This document shows positions 6,577 through 13,092 of a stretch of 16,031 nt of DNA, piece by piece. Both the position numbers and the translations under genes were made by a program. Below the pieces are notes generated by a model, which was not told the DNA's origin, did no database searches, and was given only the letters and a program-made list of their open reading frames with translations. Source of the stretch: Ruminococcaceae bacterium UBA1785. Its GTDB lineage: Bacteria > Bacillota > Clostridia > Oscillospirales > Acutalibacteraceae. The first letter of the stretch is position 1. Every line of letters starts with the position of its first letter. The stretch lies in NCBI GenBank assembly GCA_002314555.1, contig DCGF01000026.1:1-16031 (forward strand), in the 5' to 3' direction.

Positions 6577-7929
6577 ATGGCAAAGATTAGACAGTTTTTA
6601 GCATCTGATTTATTTAACATGATAATGCTTATACTTGCTGCAGTTATAATCATGACTGATCAGCTTGTTGCTTCACCTGCATATTATGGCTTCACTGTGT
6701 TCTACGCTTTTATAATCTGCGTGGTTTTACTTCTATCAGATGATATTGTTTCTATTCTTTGTCCTTCACTTCTTTTGATATCCTTTGCTATACAGTATAA
6801 GAATTCATATGATGGATTTATGGAATATCTTTGGGGAGCTCCAATTATAGCTTTCTCTATAATTTTCCATTTTGCTTTTTATAGGAAGAACTTTGAACTT
6901 AAGAAGCCAAAAGATTTGGAGTTGTTTAAGCCTATTTTGGCGGCATCACTAGCTTTAATCTTAGGTGGAGTTGGCATCATGTCTTTTGCTGAATACACCA
7001 CTAAGATTAATCTTTCTTATATGTTCTGCCTTGGCCCTTTGGCTTTACTTGTTTATGTGTTCTTATCAGGGCTTATTGGACCTAATAAGAATTACACAGA
7101 ACATATGGATGAACGTCTTGCTAAGATATTTTTGACAGTCGCTTGCTTCCTTATCTTTGCTATATTTGAGTATTATGGAGAGCACTGGGCTAAGTTTATT
7201 TCGGATCCTGATATTTTGCCTTTCCAGTGGCGTAATAACGCATGTACTCTTCTCATGATTGCTATGCCGTTCTCATTCTTTATGGCAAAGAAAAAGAACA
7301 TACTATATATATTAGTAGCAATACTGTCTTGCATCGCAATTGTTCTCTCAGGTTCACGTGGTGGACTCCTCTTTGGCGCAGTAGAATTTTTAATTTTGGT
7401 TATTTATTTTGCTAAAGCAGATAAAGAACATAGAAAGTATTATCTTGGCATTATTGGACTTGGCGTTATAGCTGCTATAGTTGCTGTTTTAAAATTCTCG
7501 TCTTTGTTTGAATATACTATTGATAGATTTACTTCAAGCAAAGAGAACTTTAGAAGAATAGGTCTTTGGAAACGTTCGGTTGAAGACTTCCTGGCAAATC
7601 CGGTTTTTGGTAGGGGAATAGGCTACATGGGTAACAGGGATTTGCATCCTTCTAAAATAGGAACACTCTGCTGGTATCACTCATCTATTCCACAGATTAT
7701 TGGTAGCTTTGGTTCTTTTGGTGTTCTTTGTTATGCTTACCAATTAATTAAAAGAATCCAGTTCTTTAAAAATAGAAATAACATGTTTTCAGTAACAGTA
7801 TTCTTCAGTTTTATAGGACTTGAACTAATGTCTTTAGTAAATCCAGGTATCTTTGCTCCAGCATACTTAATCATTATTACTATGCTATTTGTTTTCGTAG
7901 AGCAGTATAGTAATAGTATTGAAGAATAA
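6577..7929 (+). CDS. O-antigen ligase/polymerase (Wzy/WaaL) family membrane protein
   Basis: This 450-residue protein has roughly 11-12 hydrophobic segments. Family marks are the periplasm-facing-loop pattern LSGSRGG (G259-G263), RIGLWKRSVEDFLANPVFGRGIGY from about 327, and WYHSSIPQIIGSFGSFG (H368), corresponding to the RxxxW, PlfGxGxG and HNxxLqxxaexG pattern of the family. Such proteins join or transfer glycan repeat units outside the membrane, in capsule, exopolysaccharide or teichoic-acid-like decoration. The start ATG 6577 is chosen because GGAAAGG (6561-6567) sits before it and the promoter (TSS about 6552) excludes the in-frame TTG at 6517. ATG 6559 would leave almost no leader. It is a single gene, with no glycosyltransferase neighbours. 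Family confidence is good; the glycan is unknown. Confidence 0.85.
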   Translation: MAKIRQFLASDLFNMIMLILAAVIIMTDQLVASPAYYGFTVFYAFIICVVLLLSDDIVSILCPSLLLISFAIQYKNSYDGFMEYLWGAPIIAFSIIFHFAFYRKNFELKKPKDLELFKPILAASLALILGGVGIMSFAEYTTKINLSYMFCLGPLALLVYVFLSGLIGPNKNYTEHMDERLAKIFLTVACFLIFAIFEYYGEHWAKFISDPDILPFQWRNNACTLLMIAMPFSFFMAKKKNILYILVAILSCIAIVLSGSRGGLLFGAVEFLILVIYFAKADKEHRKYYLGIIGLGVIAAIVAVLKFSSLFEYTIDRFTSSKENFRRIGLWKRSVEDFLANPVFGRGIGYMGNRDLHPSKIGTLCWYHSSIPQIIGSFGSFGVLCYAYQLIKRIQFFKNRNNMFSVTVFFSFIGLELMSLVNPGIFAPAYLIIITMLFVFVEQYSNSIEE

Positions 7930-7970
7930 TACTTGAAAATTATTTAAATGAATTTGATATGAATTTTTTT

Positions 7971-8008
7971 GAACAGGCTCACAAAAATGTTGACGGGGCC
8001 TGTTCTTT
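7971..8008 (+). terminator. Stem-loop, probable terminator of the O-antigen ligase-type gene
   Basis: GAACAGGCTC (7971-7980) pairs with GGGCCTGTTC-type bases 7996-8005 (one G-T pair) around a 15-base loop, followed by TTTAT. The tail is weak for a terminator. The same bases overlap the next promoter, so the repeat could instead, or also, be an operator. Confidence 0.5.
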
Positions 8009-8018
8009 ATGTTATTAT
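7990..8018 (+). promoter_or_regulatory. Extended -10 promoter of the TetR-led operon
   Basis: TTGACG (7990-7995), 17 bases, TATTAT (8013-8018) with a TGT extension at 8010-8012. The predicted start is near 8025. The 3' arm of the preceding stem-loop lies inside the spacer. Confidence 0.75.
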
Positions 8019-8021
8019 CTA

Positions 8022-8037
8022 AATGAACAAGTTCATA
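8022..8037. promoter_or_regulatory. Candidate TetR operator at the transcription start
   Basis: ATGAAC-AA-GTTCAT (8023-8036) is a perfect palindrome with a 2-base centre. It covers the predicted start site and lies just before the AGGAGG (8041-8046) of the TetR gene. Position and symmetry suit autorepression; binding is inferred. Confidence 0.55.
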
Positions 8038-8052
8038 AAAAGGAGGCGTAAC

Positions 8053-8583
8053 ATGCCTAAGATTATCGAAAACTTGGAAGATAATATTTTGAAATCAGCT
8101 CATGATGAGCTGTTTGAAAAAGGTTATACAAACATGACAATGCGTAGTGTTGCAGATGCTTGTGGCATAGCTGTAGGTACTGTTTATAACTACTATAAAT
8201 CTAAGGATATGCTTGTAGCTAAGGTTATGCTTATCGACTGGAACTTAATAATCGATGAGATAAAAAAAGAATGTTCAACTGCTAAAGATATCCATGAAGG
8301 ATTTAAGCTTATGTTTGACGGAGTTGTTGACTTCGTAGAAAAGTATGATGTTGTTTGGTCTCAATACGGTAAAGATATCTCTATTAGAAGAGAAATGCCT
8401 GTACAGTTTGACTGGCTTATAACACAGCTTGCTGGTATCCTTGAAGAAATCTTAGTTCGTTGTCATAACGAAAAAGATCAGTATATTAGTACTTTCCTTG
8501 CTGAAATACTTCTAAATGCTGCGACAAAGAAAGATTTCAAATACGAAAATATTGCGCGTGTATTAAAGCGTATGTTTGCTTAG
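8053..8583 (+). CDS. TetR/AcrR family transcriptional regulator
   Basis: This 176-residue protein has an N-terminal TetR helix-turn-helix at about residues 10-56. MTMRSVADACGIAVGTVYNY, followed by YKSKDMLVAKVM, is the diagnostic recognition-helix region. The remaining helical half would bind a ligand and dimerise, and it shows no motif that names the ligand. The start is ATG 8053, with AGGAGG at 8041-8046. An in-frame ATG at 8023 falls on the predicted transcription start inside the palindrome and cannot be used. It is the first gene of a same-strand run to 11761, with 41 bases to the SDR gene and no convincing internal promoter. It therefore probably represses its own operon until an inducer, perhaps the pathway substrate, is bound. 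Confidence 0.92.
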   Translation: MPKIIENLEDNILKSAHDELFEKGYTNMTMRSVADACGIAVGTVYNYYKSKDMLVAKVMLIDWNLIIDEIKKECSTAKDIHEGFKLMFDGVVDFVEKYDVVWSQYGKDISIRREMPVQFDWLITQLAGILEEILVRCHNEKDQYISTFLAEILLNAATKKDFKYENIARVLKRMFA

Positions 8584-8624
8584 AAAATTTAAATTTTTAA
8601 TATATTTTTTGGAGGTAATTTAAA

Positions 8625-9539
8625 ATGAAAGTAGTACTCGCTGGTGCGTTTGGTAAACTCGGTTCTGATATTCTTCGTGCGCTTGTAGCAGCTGGCCATG
8701 ATGTTTTGGCTGCTGACCTTGTAATCCGTGATTTAGAAGACCTTGATGCAAACGCATACAAAACAAGAAAGATCGATATCACAGATCCAGAGAACATTAA
8801 GGGCCTCTGCGACGGCGCTGATGTAGTTATCACAACTTGTGGTCTTACAGGCGCATCAACAAAAGTAAACAACTATGATATCGACTTCCTAGGCAACTTA
8901 AACCTTGTAAATGAAGCTAAGGCTGCTAATGTAAATCACTTTGTTTACATTTCAGTTATTAACGCTGACAAGGGTGACGGTATCCCTATGGTTAACTCTA
9001 AGTATCTTCTTGAGGCTGAACTTAAGGCTTCTGGTATGACTTATGTTATCCACAGACCAACAGGTTATTTCTATGATATCGCACACGTATTCTGGCCAAT
9101 GATTCTTAAGGGACAGGTTCAGCTTCTTAAGGGTGAGCCAAAGAAGGCTAATGTTATTGACACTATGGACTTTGCTAAGTTCATCGTTGAGACAATGTGT
9201 GAAGAGAATAAGATGTACAACGTTGGTGGTACAGAGTCTTACACATATCAGGAAATCGGCCAGATGTTCTGGGAAGCTGCTGGAAATAAGGGCGAAGTTC
9301 CTATCAAATATGCTCCAGCATGGATGTTCTCACTCCTCGCTGTACTTCCAAAGATTAAGGCACAGGGTAAGTCTGACATCATGAAGTTCTCAAAGTTCAC
9401 TCTTTCTAATGACTGTTATGGTGATCACGAAGTTCCTGGTCTCTCATTCAGAGAGTATATCTATGGTAAGTCATATGCTCAGAGAATTGAGGAAGAACTC
9501 GCAGCAAAGGCTGCAGCTGAAGCAGCTGCTAAGAAATAA
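8625..9539 (+). CDS. NAD(P)-dependent atypical SDR (NmrA/epimerase-like)
   Basis: This 304-residue Rossmann-fold oxidoreductase begins MKVVLAGAFGKLG, with the GxxGxxG dinucleotide loop at residues 7-13. D31 at the end of the second strand favours NAD(H). DITDPENIKGLCDGADVVI and HFVYISVINAD are the following strands. NSKYLLEAELKASGMTYVIHRP (from about 124) replaces the classical YxxxK with the SKYxxE..L..SG..Y.I.RP pattern of atypical SDRs, a group that includes NmrA-like, 3-beta-HSD-like and biliverdin-reductase-B-like enzymes. The C-terminus is a helical tail rich in Ala, Lys and Glu (about 285-304). GGAGG at 8611-8615 fixes the start. It is the first enzyme gene of the TetR-led operon. Codon choice (many AAC, TTC, ATC) looks like that of groEL, suggesting strong expression. 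The substrate is unknown. Confidence 0.85.
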   Translation: MKVVLAGAFGKLGSDILRALVAAGHDVLAADLVIRDLEDLDANAYKTRKIDITDPENIKGLCDGADVVITTCGLTGASTKVNNYDIDFLGNLNLVNEAKAANVNHFVYISVINADKGDGIPMVNSKYLLEAELKASGMTYVIHRPTGYFYDIAHVFWPMILKGQVQLLKGEPKKANVIDTMDFAKFIVETMCEENKMYNVGGTESYTYQEIGQMFWEAAGNKGEVPIKYAPAWMFSLLAVLPKIKAQGKSDIMKFSKFTLSNDCYGDHEVPGLSFREYIYGKSYAQRIEEELAAKAAAEAAAKK

Positions 9540-9561
9540 TTAGTATAATAGGAGATTAATT

Positions 9562-10455
9562 ATGTATTATTGGATAATTTTTGCAGCAGCACTTCTTTTC
9601 TGCTGTGTAGGATTTAAAGAATTCGTATGGTTTATGTCCGTAGGTTACGGTCTCTCCGTATGTGGTATTGGTCTTGCAAACCTTGTAATCCTTGTAATCT
9701 CAATGATTTCAGGTGCTCCAATTCTTGGTATTAACCCTATTACTGACCCAGCAGTTTACTATGTTCTTATTGCTCAGTCAGTAATATTCATCGCTTATGG
9801 TATCCGTCTTGGTGGTTTCCTTCTTATCCGTGAGCTTAAGAATGCTGCTTATAAGAAGACTCTTCAAGAGGCATCAGGCGCTGAGCCTCCAATCTTTGTT
9901 AAGGCTGTAATGTGGATTGTAATGGGTGCTCTTTACCTTGCACAGACTGCAGGTCTTAACTACAAGGTTCATAACTTCAAGGGCGGTATTGTTATCGCTA
10001 TCGTTGGTATCGTAATTTCTTTGATTGGTGTTATCCTCGAAGCTACTGCTGATAAGCAGAAGGGTGCACAGAAGAAAGCTGACCCTAACATGGTTGCAAC
10101 AAAAGGTCTCTTTAAGATCGTTCGTTGCCCTAACTACTTCGGCGAAGTAACATTCTGGACAGGTACATTTATCTCTGGTCTTGCTTCATATTCAGGTCTT
10201 GGCCAGTGGGTAGTAGCAATTATCGGTTATATTGCAATTGTATATATCATGTTCAACGGTTGCCAGAGACTCGACAAGAGACAGACAAAGAGACTTGGTG
10301 GCGATCCTAAATTTGAAGAATATGCAACAAAGACTCCAATTTTGATTCCTTTCATTCCTTGGTATTATCACTGTGATGCTAAAGAAGTTGCTAAGGAAGC
10401 AAAGATGGAACACGCTAAGAAACTTGCTAAGAGCCAAGAGGCACAGGGTAAATAA
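9562..10455 (+). CDS. Steroid 5-alpha-reductase-like membrane protein (DUF1295 family)
   Basis: This 297-residue protein has about six or seven membrane segments. MVATKGLFKIVRCPNYFGEV, then TFWTGTFISGL (about 174-205), matches the GLFrxxRHPNYfGE signature shared by DUF1295, steroid 5-alpha-reductase and isoprenylcysteine methyltransferase-type proteins; here Cys replaces the usual His before Pro. In relatives this region binds NADPH or S-adenosylmethionine next to a membrane-buried substrate site. The distal helix has the family's closing RLGGDPKFEEYATKTP. The cytoplasmic tail is Lys/Ala/Glu-rich. AGGAG about eight bases upstream supports the start. It lies 22 bases after the SDR gene and two bases before the next gene. 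A reductase of a lipid-like substrate is plausible; a methyltransferase is the alternative. Confidence 0.8.
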   Translation: MYYWIIFAAALLFCCVGFKEFVWFMSVGYGLSVCGIGLANLVILVISMISGAPILGINPITDPAVYYVLIAQSVIFIAYGIRLGGFLLIRELKNAAYKKTLQEASGAEPPIFVKAVMWIVMGALYLAQTAGLNYKVHNFKGGIVIAIVGIVISLIGVILEATADKQKGAQKKADPNMVATKGLFKIVRCPNYFGEVTFWTGTFISGLASYSGLGQWVVAIIGYIAIVYIMFNGCQRLDKRQTKRLGGDPKFEEYATKTPILIPFIPWYYHCDAKEVAKEAKMEHAKKLAKSQEAQGK

Positions 10456-10457
10456 TT

Positions 10458-11102
10458 ATGCAATTTTTTGTAACTGATTCTTTTTCCGGAAATTATTCCG
10501 TATTAATGGCAATAGTTGATTTTTTGCCAGTATTGTTCTATTTCCTCGCTGCATGGCTTGTAGCATCTGACCTTTATCCACATGTTGGTAAGACTACATA
10601 TGGATTACTCGCTGCAGGCTCACTTATGTGCTTCATCGGTGGAGCATTTAAGGCTTTGTGGAAATTACTTTTCTGCTTTGGCATCAACTATCCAGCATTT
10701 TTCACATCATTCTTCCCAATGCAGGCACCTGGCTTCATGCTCTACTTCGTAGGACTTATTATTGCTATGAAGCAGCTTAAGAATGGAAAAGAAAAGAATG
10801 GTCTTAATATGATAACTGCAGCTACAGTTACATCTTCTGTTCCACTTCTCGCATTCCAGTCAATTGGTAGCATAGGTTCCTTAGTTTGTCTTTCAATTTT
10901 GGGATTTAGAAATAAGAATGCAGTTGCAGGTATATGTTTTATTTTGTCTCTTGTATTCTTATTTGGTATGGTTGGTCTTAGTGTAACACTCGACAGTACT
11001 CTTGGTTGGGCTAACTGGCTTGAGCAGGGTGTAAACACAATTGGTCAATTATGTTTCTATATTGGCGCATTAAAAATGCATAAAAAGGGGTATAAAATAT
11101 GA
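10458..11102 (+). CDS. Unknown multi-pass membrane protein
   Basis: This 214-residue protein is one I do not recognise. It is strongly hydrophobic, with about six or seven segments: near 15-37, 47-70, 90-107, 118-150, 153-175 and 187-207. Its N-terminus (MQFFVTDSFSGNYS) is short and polar, and its C-terminus is basic (KMHKKGYKI), consistent with the tail in the cytoplasm. No catalytic motif, cysteine pair or histidine cluster stands out. It starts two bases after the DUF1295 stop codon, with only a weak AGGG Shine-Dalgarno, and overlaps the next gene by four bases (ATGA). It is therefore translationally embedded in the operon and is likely a partner of the membrane reductase. Confidence 0.8.
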   Translation: MQFFVTDSFSGNYSVLMAIVDFLPVLFYFLAAWLVASDLYPHVGKTTYGLLAAGSLMCFIGGAFKALWKLLFCFGINYPAFFTSFFPMQAPGFMLYFVGLIIAMKQLKNGKEKNGLNMITAATVTSSVPLLAFQSIGSIGSLVCLSILGFRNKNAVAGICFILSLVFLFGMVGLSVTLDSTLGWANWLEQGVNTIGQLCFYIGALKMHKKGYKI

Positions 11103-11761
11103 TAGACGCATTAGCACTTGCAAAGAAGTACTTTGATGTCACTCCTGTTGACGTTGCTCCTGAATTTGCAATGATGAAAACCTCAAAAATGACTACTACT
11201 GTTGAGAGTTATTATATCGAGGGCCTAGGTACTATGACTTTCCAGCATGCTAAGGCAATGCTTGGTCTCATGAAGATGGAAATGATGTGCGTAACTCCTA
11301 TCGAGAGAGACGTTCCTCTTTTCTCATTTGATATTATTAATGTTTTAGGTAACTATACATTAATTATTGAACTTTACGATGTAATGCTTGAAAAGACTGA
11401 AAAGTTTGATGAAGCATTAAATGCTATTAAAGCTCAGTATCAAAATCTTCCTGATGATGATCGTGGAGAGCATTGGTATGATAATATTAAGATGAGTTCT
11501 TCTGTATCTAAGAAGGGTAAGAAGAAAGCTCTTGAGATTCCATGCGACGAGCTCTTTGAAAAGTATCTTGATGCATTCTTTGCTATCGCAAAAGACATGC
11601 CGGTTGTATCTGACGTTGAAGCTAAACGTGCTGCTTCAGATGCATATGTTCAAGGTCTCCTTGATAATGGCGGTCCTTCAACAGATATTTTTGTTGATAT
11701 GCTTGGTAAAGAAAAGACAACTCAGTACTTTAAGAATGTTATTTTTGGCACAGAAAAATAA
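11099..11761 (+). CDS. Possible ferredoxin-dependent bilin reductase-like (HY2/RCCR-fold) protein
   Basis: This 220-residue soluble protein is encoded by the last gene of the TetR-led operon. It overlaps the membrane protein gene at ATGA and has AAAGGGG upstream. Two stretches resemble phycocyanobilin-type, ferredoxin-dependent bilin reductases. RDVPLFSFDIINVLG (70-84), followed by LIIELYD (88-94), matches the DLPIFGxDiV...aiaDL core strands. The C-terminus LFEKYLDAFFAIAKDMP (152-168), then DAYVQGLLDN (181-190) and the segment 191-217 (GGPSTDIF, MLGKEKTTQYF, VIFG), matches the QxxYdxYrxxxDPAxxlfxxxFGxeWaxxyixxfLF pattern in order and spacing. Length also suits the family (about 210-250). This is recognition by eye, without an alignment. 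A ligand-binding protein of the same fold without reductase activity is possible. Electron donor and substrate are not evident. Confidence 0.5.
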   Translation: MIDALALAKKYFDVTPVDVAPEFAMMKTSKMTTTVESYYIEGLGTMTFQHAKAMLGLMKMEMMCVTPIERDVPLFSFDIINVLGNYTLIIELYDVMLEKTEKFDEALNAIKAQYQNLPDDDRGEHWYDNIKMSSSVSKKGKKKALEIPCDELFEKYLDAFFAIAKDMPVVSDVEAKRAASDAYVQGLLDNGGPSTDIFVDMLGKEKTTQYFKNVIFGTEK

Positions 11762-11767
11762 GAAATT

Positions 11768-11796
11768 AGTGGCTACATTGCGTAGCCACTTTTTTT
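11768..11796 (+). terminator. Terminator of the TetR-led operon
   Basis: AGTGGCTAC (11768-11776) pairs perfectly with GTAGCCACT (11782-11790) around ATTGC, followed by a run of T to 11796. It lies seven bases after the stop codon at 11759-11761. Confidence 0.93.
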
Positions 11797-11806
11797 ATGC
11801 TATAAT
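11778..11806 (+). promoter_or_regulatory. Extended -10 promoter directly before the rluA-type gene
   Basis: TTGCGT (11778-11783), 17 bases, TATAAT (11801-11806) preceded by TGC (11798-11800), the TGn extension. The -35 box is inside the loop and 3' arm of the preceding terminator. Seven bases past the -10 box is 11813, only three bases before the start codon at 11816. Confidence 0.75.
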
Positions 11807-11815
11807 TTCGGCGCT

Positions 11816-12805
11816 ATGAAATCATTTATAATTACAGAGAATTCTGCGAATCAAAGACTTGATAAGTTCATCACTAAGAACTTACCAAATCTCCCACAGT
11901 CATTAATGTATAAGTACATTAGACTTAAGAGAATCAAAGTTAATAATAAAAGAACTGAAATCTCCACGCGACTTAACGTAGGGGACGTAGTTGATATGTA
12001 TATCAATGATGAGTTCTTTGAAAAAGCAGATCCTCATTATGATTTCTTACACGCGTCAAAAGACCTCGACATACTCTACGAGGATGAGAACCTTCTCATA
12101 TTAAACAAGAAGGTGGGACTTTTGTCTCATCCTGATGACACAGAGTATGTCGACACATTGATTTCACGCGTAAAGCTCTATCTCTATGAAAAGGGTGAAT
12201 ATAATCCTGATAGTGAGCAGGTATTTACTCCAGCCTTAATTAACCGTATAGATAGAAATACGGGCGGTATCGTAATGGCTGCTAAGAACGCCGAAACACT
12301 CCGTATCATGAATCAAAAGGTGAAGGATAGGGAACTTCATAAGTTTTACTTATGTGTTGTTCATGGCATGCCAGCAAAAGATGAGGATCTCTTAGTTGAT
12401 TATCTCATTAAAGATGAGGAAAAGAATCAAGTTAAAGTCTTTGATAGACAGGTTCCAGGCTCAAAAGAGATTAGAACTTATTACAGAGTCTTAAAGACCG
12501 ATAAAGTCCTCGCTGAGCGCTCTGGAAAGCGTAATATCTCACTCTTAGAAGTAGAGTTACTCACAGGCAGAACTCATCAAATTCGCGCTCATATGGCATA
12601 TGTTGGATGCCCGCTCGTAGGCGACGGAAAGTATGGCTCAAATGCACTAAATAAAGAACTTGGCTATAAGAAGCAATTTCTTTATTCATATAAGCTTCAA
12701 TTCGACTTTACAACTGACGCATCTATCCTAGAATATTTAAACGGAAAAGAATTCTCAGTTCCTATTGACGACATCTGGTTCGCACGCGAATTTCCTAACT
12801 TTTGA
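11816..12805 (+). CDS. RluA-family 23S rRNA/tRNA pseudouridine synthase
   Basis: This 329-residue protein has an N-terminal S4 RNA-binding domain (about 12-75, RLDKFI...YIRLKRIKVNNKR) followed by the RluA catalytic domain. The catalytic Asp is D146 in NRIDRNTGGIV, which reads N where many members read H. The C-terminal LTGRTHQIRAHMAYVGCPLVGDGKYG motif is intact. It isomerises uridine to pseudouridine in structured RNA, most likely 23S rRNA as for RluC/RluD; the exact site is not readable. The S4 domain begins so near the N-terminus that ATG 11816 must be close to correct. No Shine-Dalgarno precedes it and the promoter ends at 11806, so the transcript appears leaderless. It is a single gene ending at a bidirectional terminator. 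Confidence 0.93.
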   Translation: MKSFIITENSANQRLDKFITKNLPNLPQSLMYKYIRLKRIKVNNKRTEISTRLNVGDVVDMYINDEFFEKADPHYDFLHASKDLDILYEDENLLILNKKVGLLSHPDDTEYVDTLISRVKLYLYEKGEYNPDSEQVFTPALINRIDRNTGGIVMAAKNAETLRIMNQKVKDRELHKFYLCVVHGMPAKDEDLLVDYLIKDEEKNQVKVFDRQVPGSKEIRTYYRVLKTDKVLAERSGKRNISLLEVELLTGRTHQIRAHMAYVGCPLVGDGKYGSNALNKELGYKKQFLYSYKLQFDFTTDASILEYLNGKEFSVPIDDIWFAREFPNF

Positions 12806-12834
12806 TTTAAAATTTAAAGTATTTATAAAAAAAT

Positions 12835-12860
12835 AAAGGCTCCCAAAACGGGAGCCTTTT
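12835..12860. terminator. Bidirectional terminator between rluA-type gene and the 67-aa gene
   Basis: AAAGGCTCCC (12835-12844) pairs with GGGAGCCTTT (12850-12859) around AAAAC. The plus strand continues with T then GTT. The minus strand continues into TATTTTTTTATAAA. It ends the two converging transcripts. Confidence 0.9.
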
Positions 12861-12873
12861 GTTCTGCCAAATA

Positions 12874-13077
12874 TTACATAAGTAATAACATTGCGTAAGA
12901 GCCAAGGAATGATCTAGCAAATTGGCTAGCAAATAGTTTATCGAGAAGTTTTGGGAATGGGCCGTATTTAAGAAGTGGGCAAATTGTTTCAAGTATGTTT
13001 CTAACAAAGCCAATCATAACTTCTGATAATGTCTTAGGGTTTTTATCATATTTATATTCAGGTAAAGTGTTATTCAT
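12874..13077 (-). CDS. Small unknown protein (67 aa) after the MtaA-like gene
   Basis: I do not recognise this protein. It is probably real because ATG 13077 has a good AAAGGAG (13085-13091) at seven-base spacing, it lies 15 bases after the MtaA-like stop codon on the same strand, and a terminator follows its own stop. The first 20 residues are polar (MNNTLPEYKYDKNPKTLSEV). The rest alternates hydrophobic and charged residues (MIGFVRNILETICPLLKYG) and ends in a hydrophobic ARSFLGSYAMLLLM. It looks like a helical or amphipathic membrane-associated protein with no clear full-length transmembrane helix. A role with the MtaA-like protein is inferred from position only. Confidence 0.65.
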   Translation of the reverse strand: MNNTLPEYKYDKNPKTLSEVMIGFVRNILETICPLLKYGPFPKLLDKLFASQFARSFLGSYAMLLLM

Positions 13078-13092
13078 TGTAATTCTCCTTTA

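Noticed and set aside
7971..8005. GAACAGGC/GCCTGTTC repeat as the main TetR operator
   Set aside because: Arms 19 or more bases apart with T-rich flank fit a terminator better, and the tight palindrome at 8023-8036 is the more typical TetR site; a dual role is not excluded.
8023..8052. Earlier in-frame ATG for the TetR protein
   Set aside because: It lies on the predicted transcription start within the palindrome and has no ribosome binding site, while ATG 8053 has AGGAGG.
12807..13013. Overlapping minus-strand frame beside the 67-aa gene
   Set aside because: It has no ribosome binding site, reads through the shared terminator hairpin and overlaps a frame with a better start.
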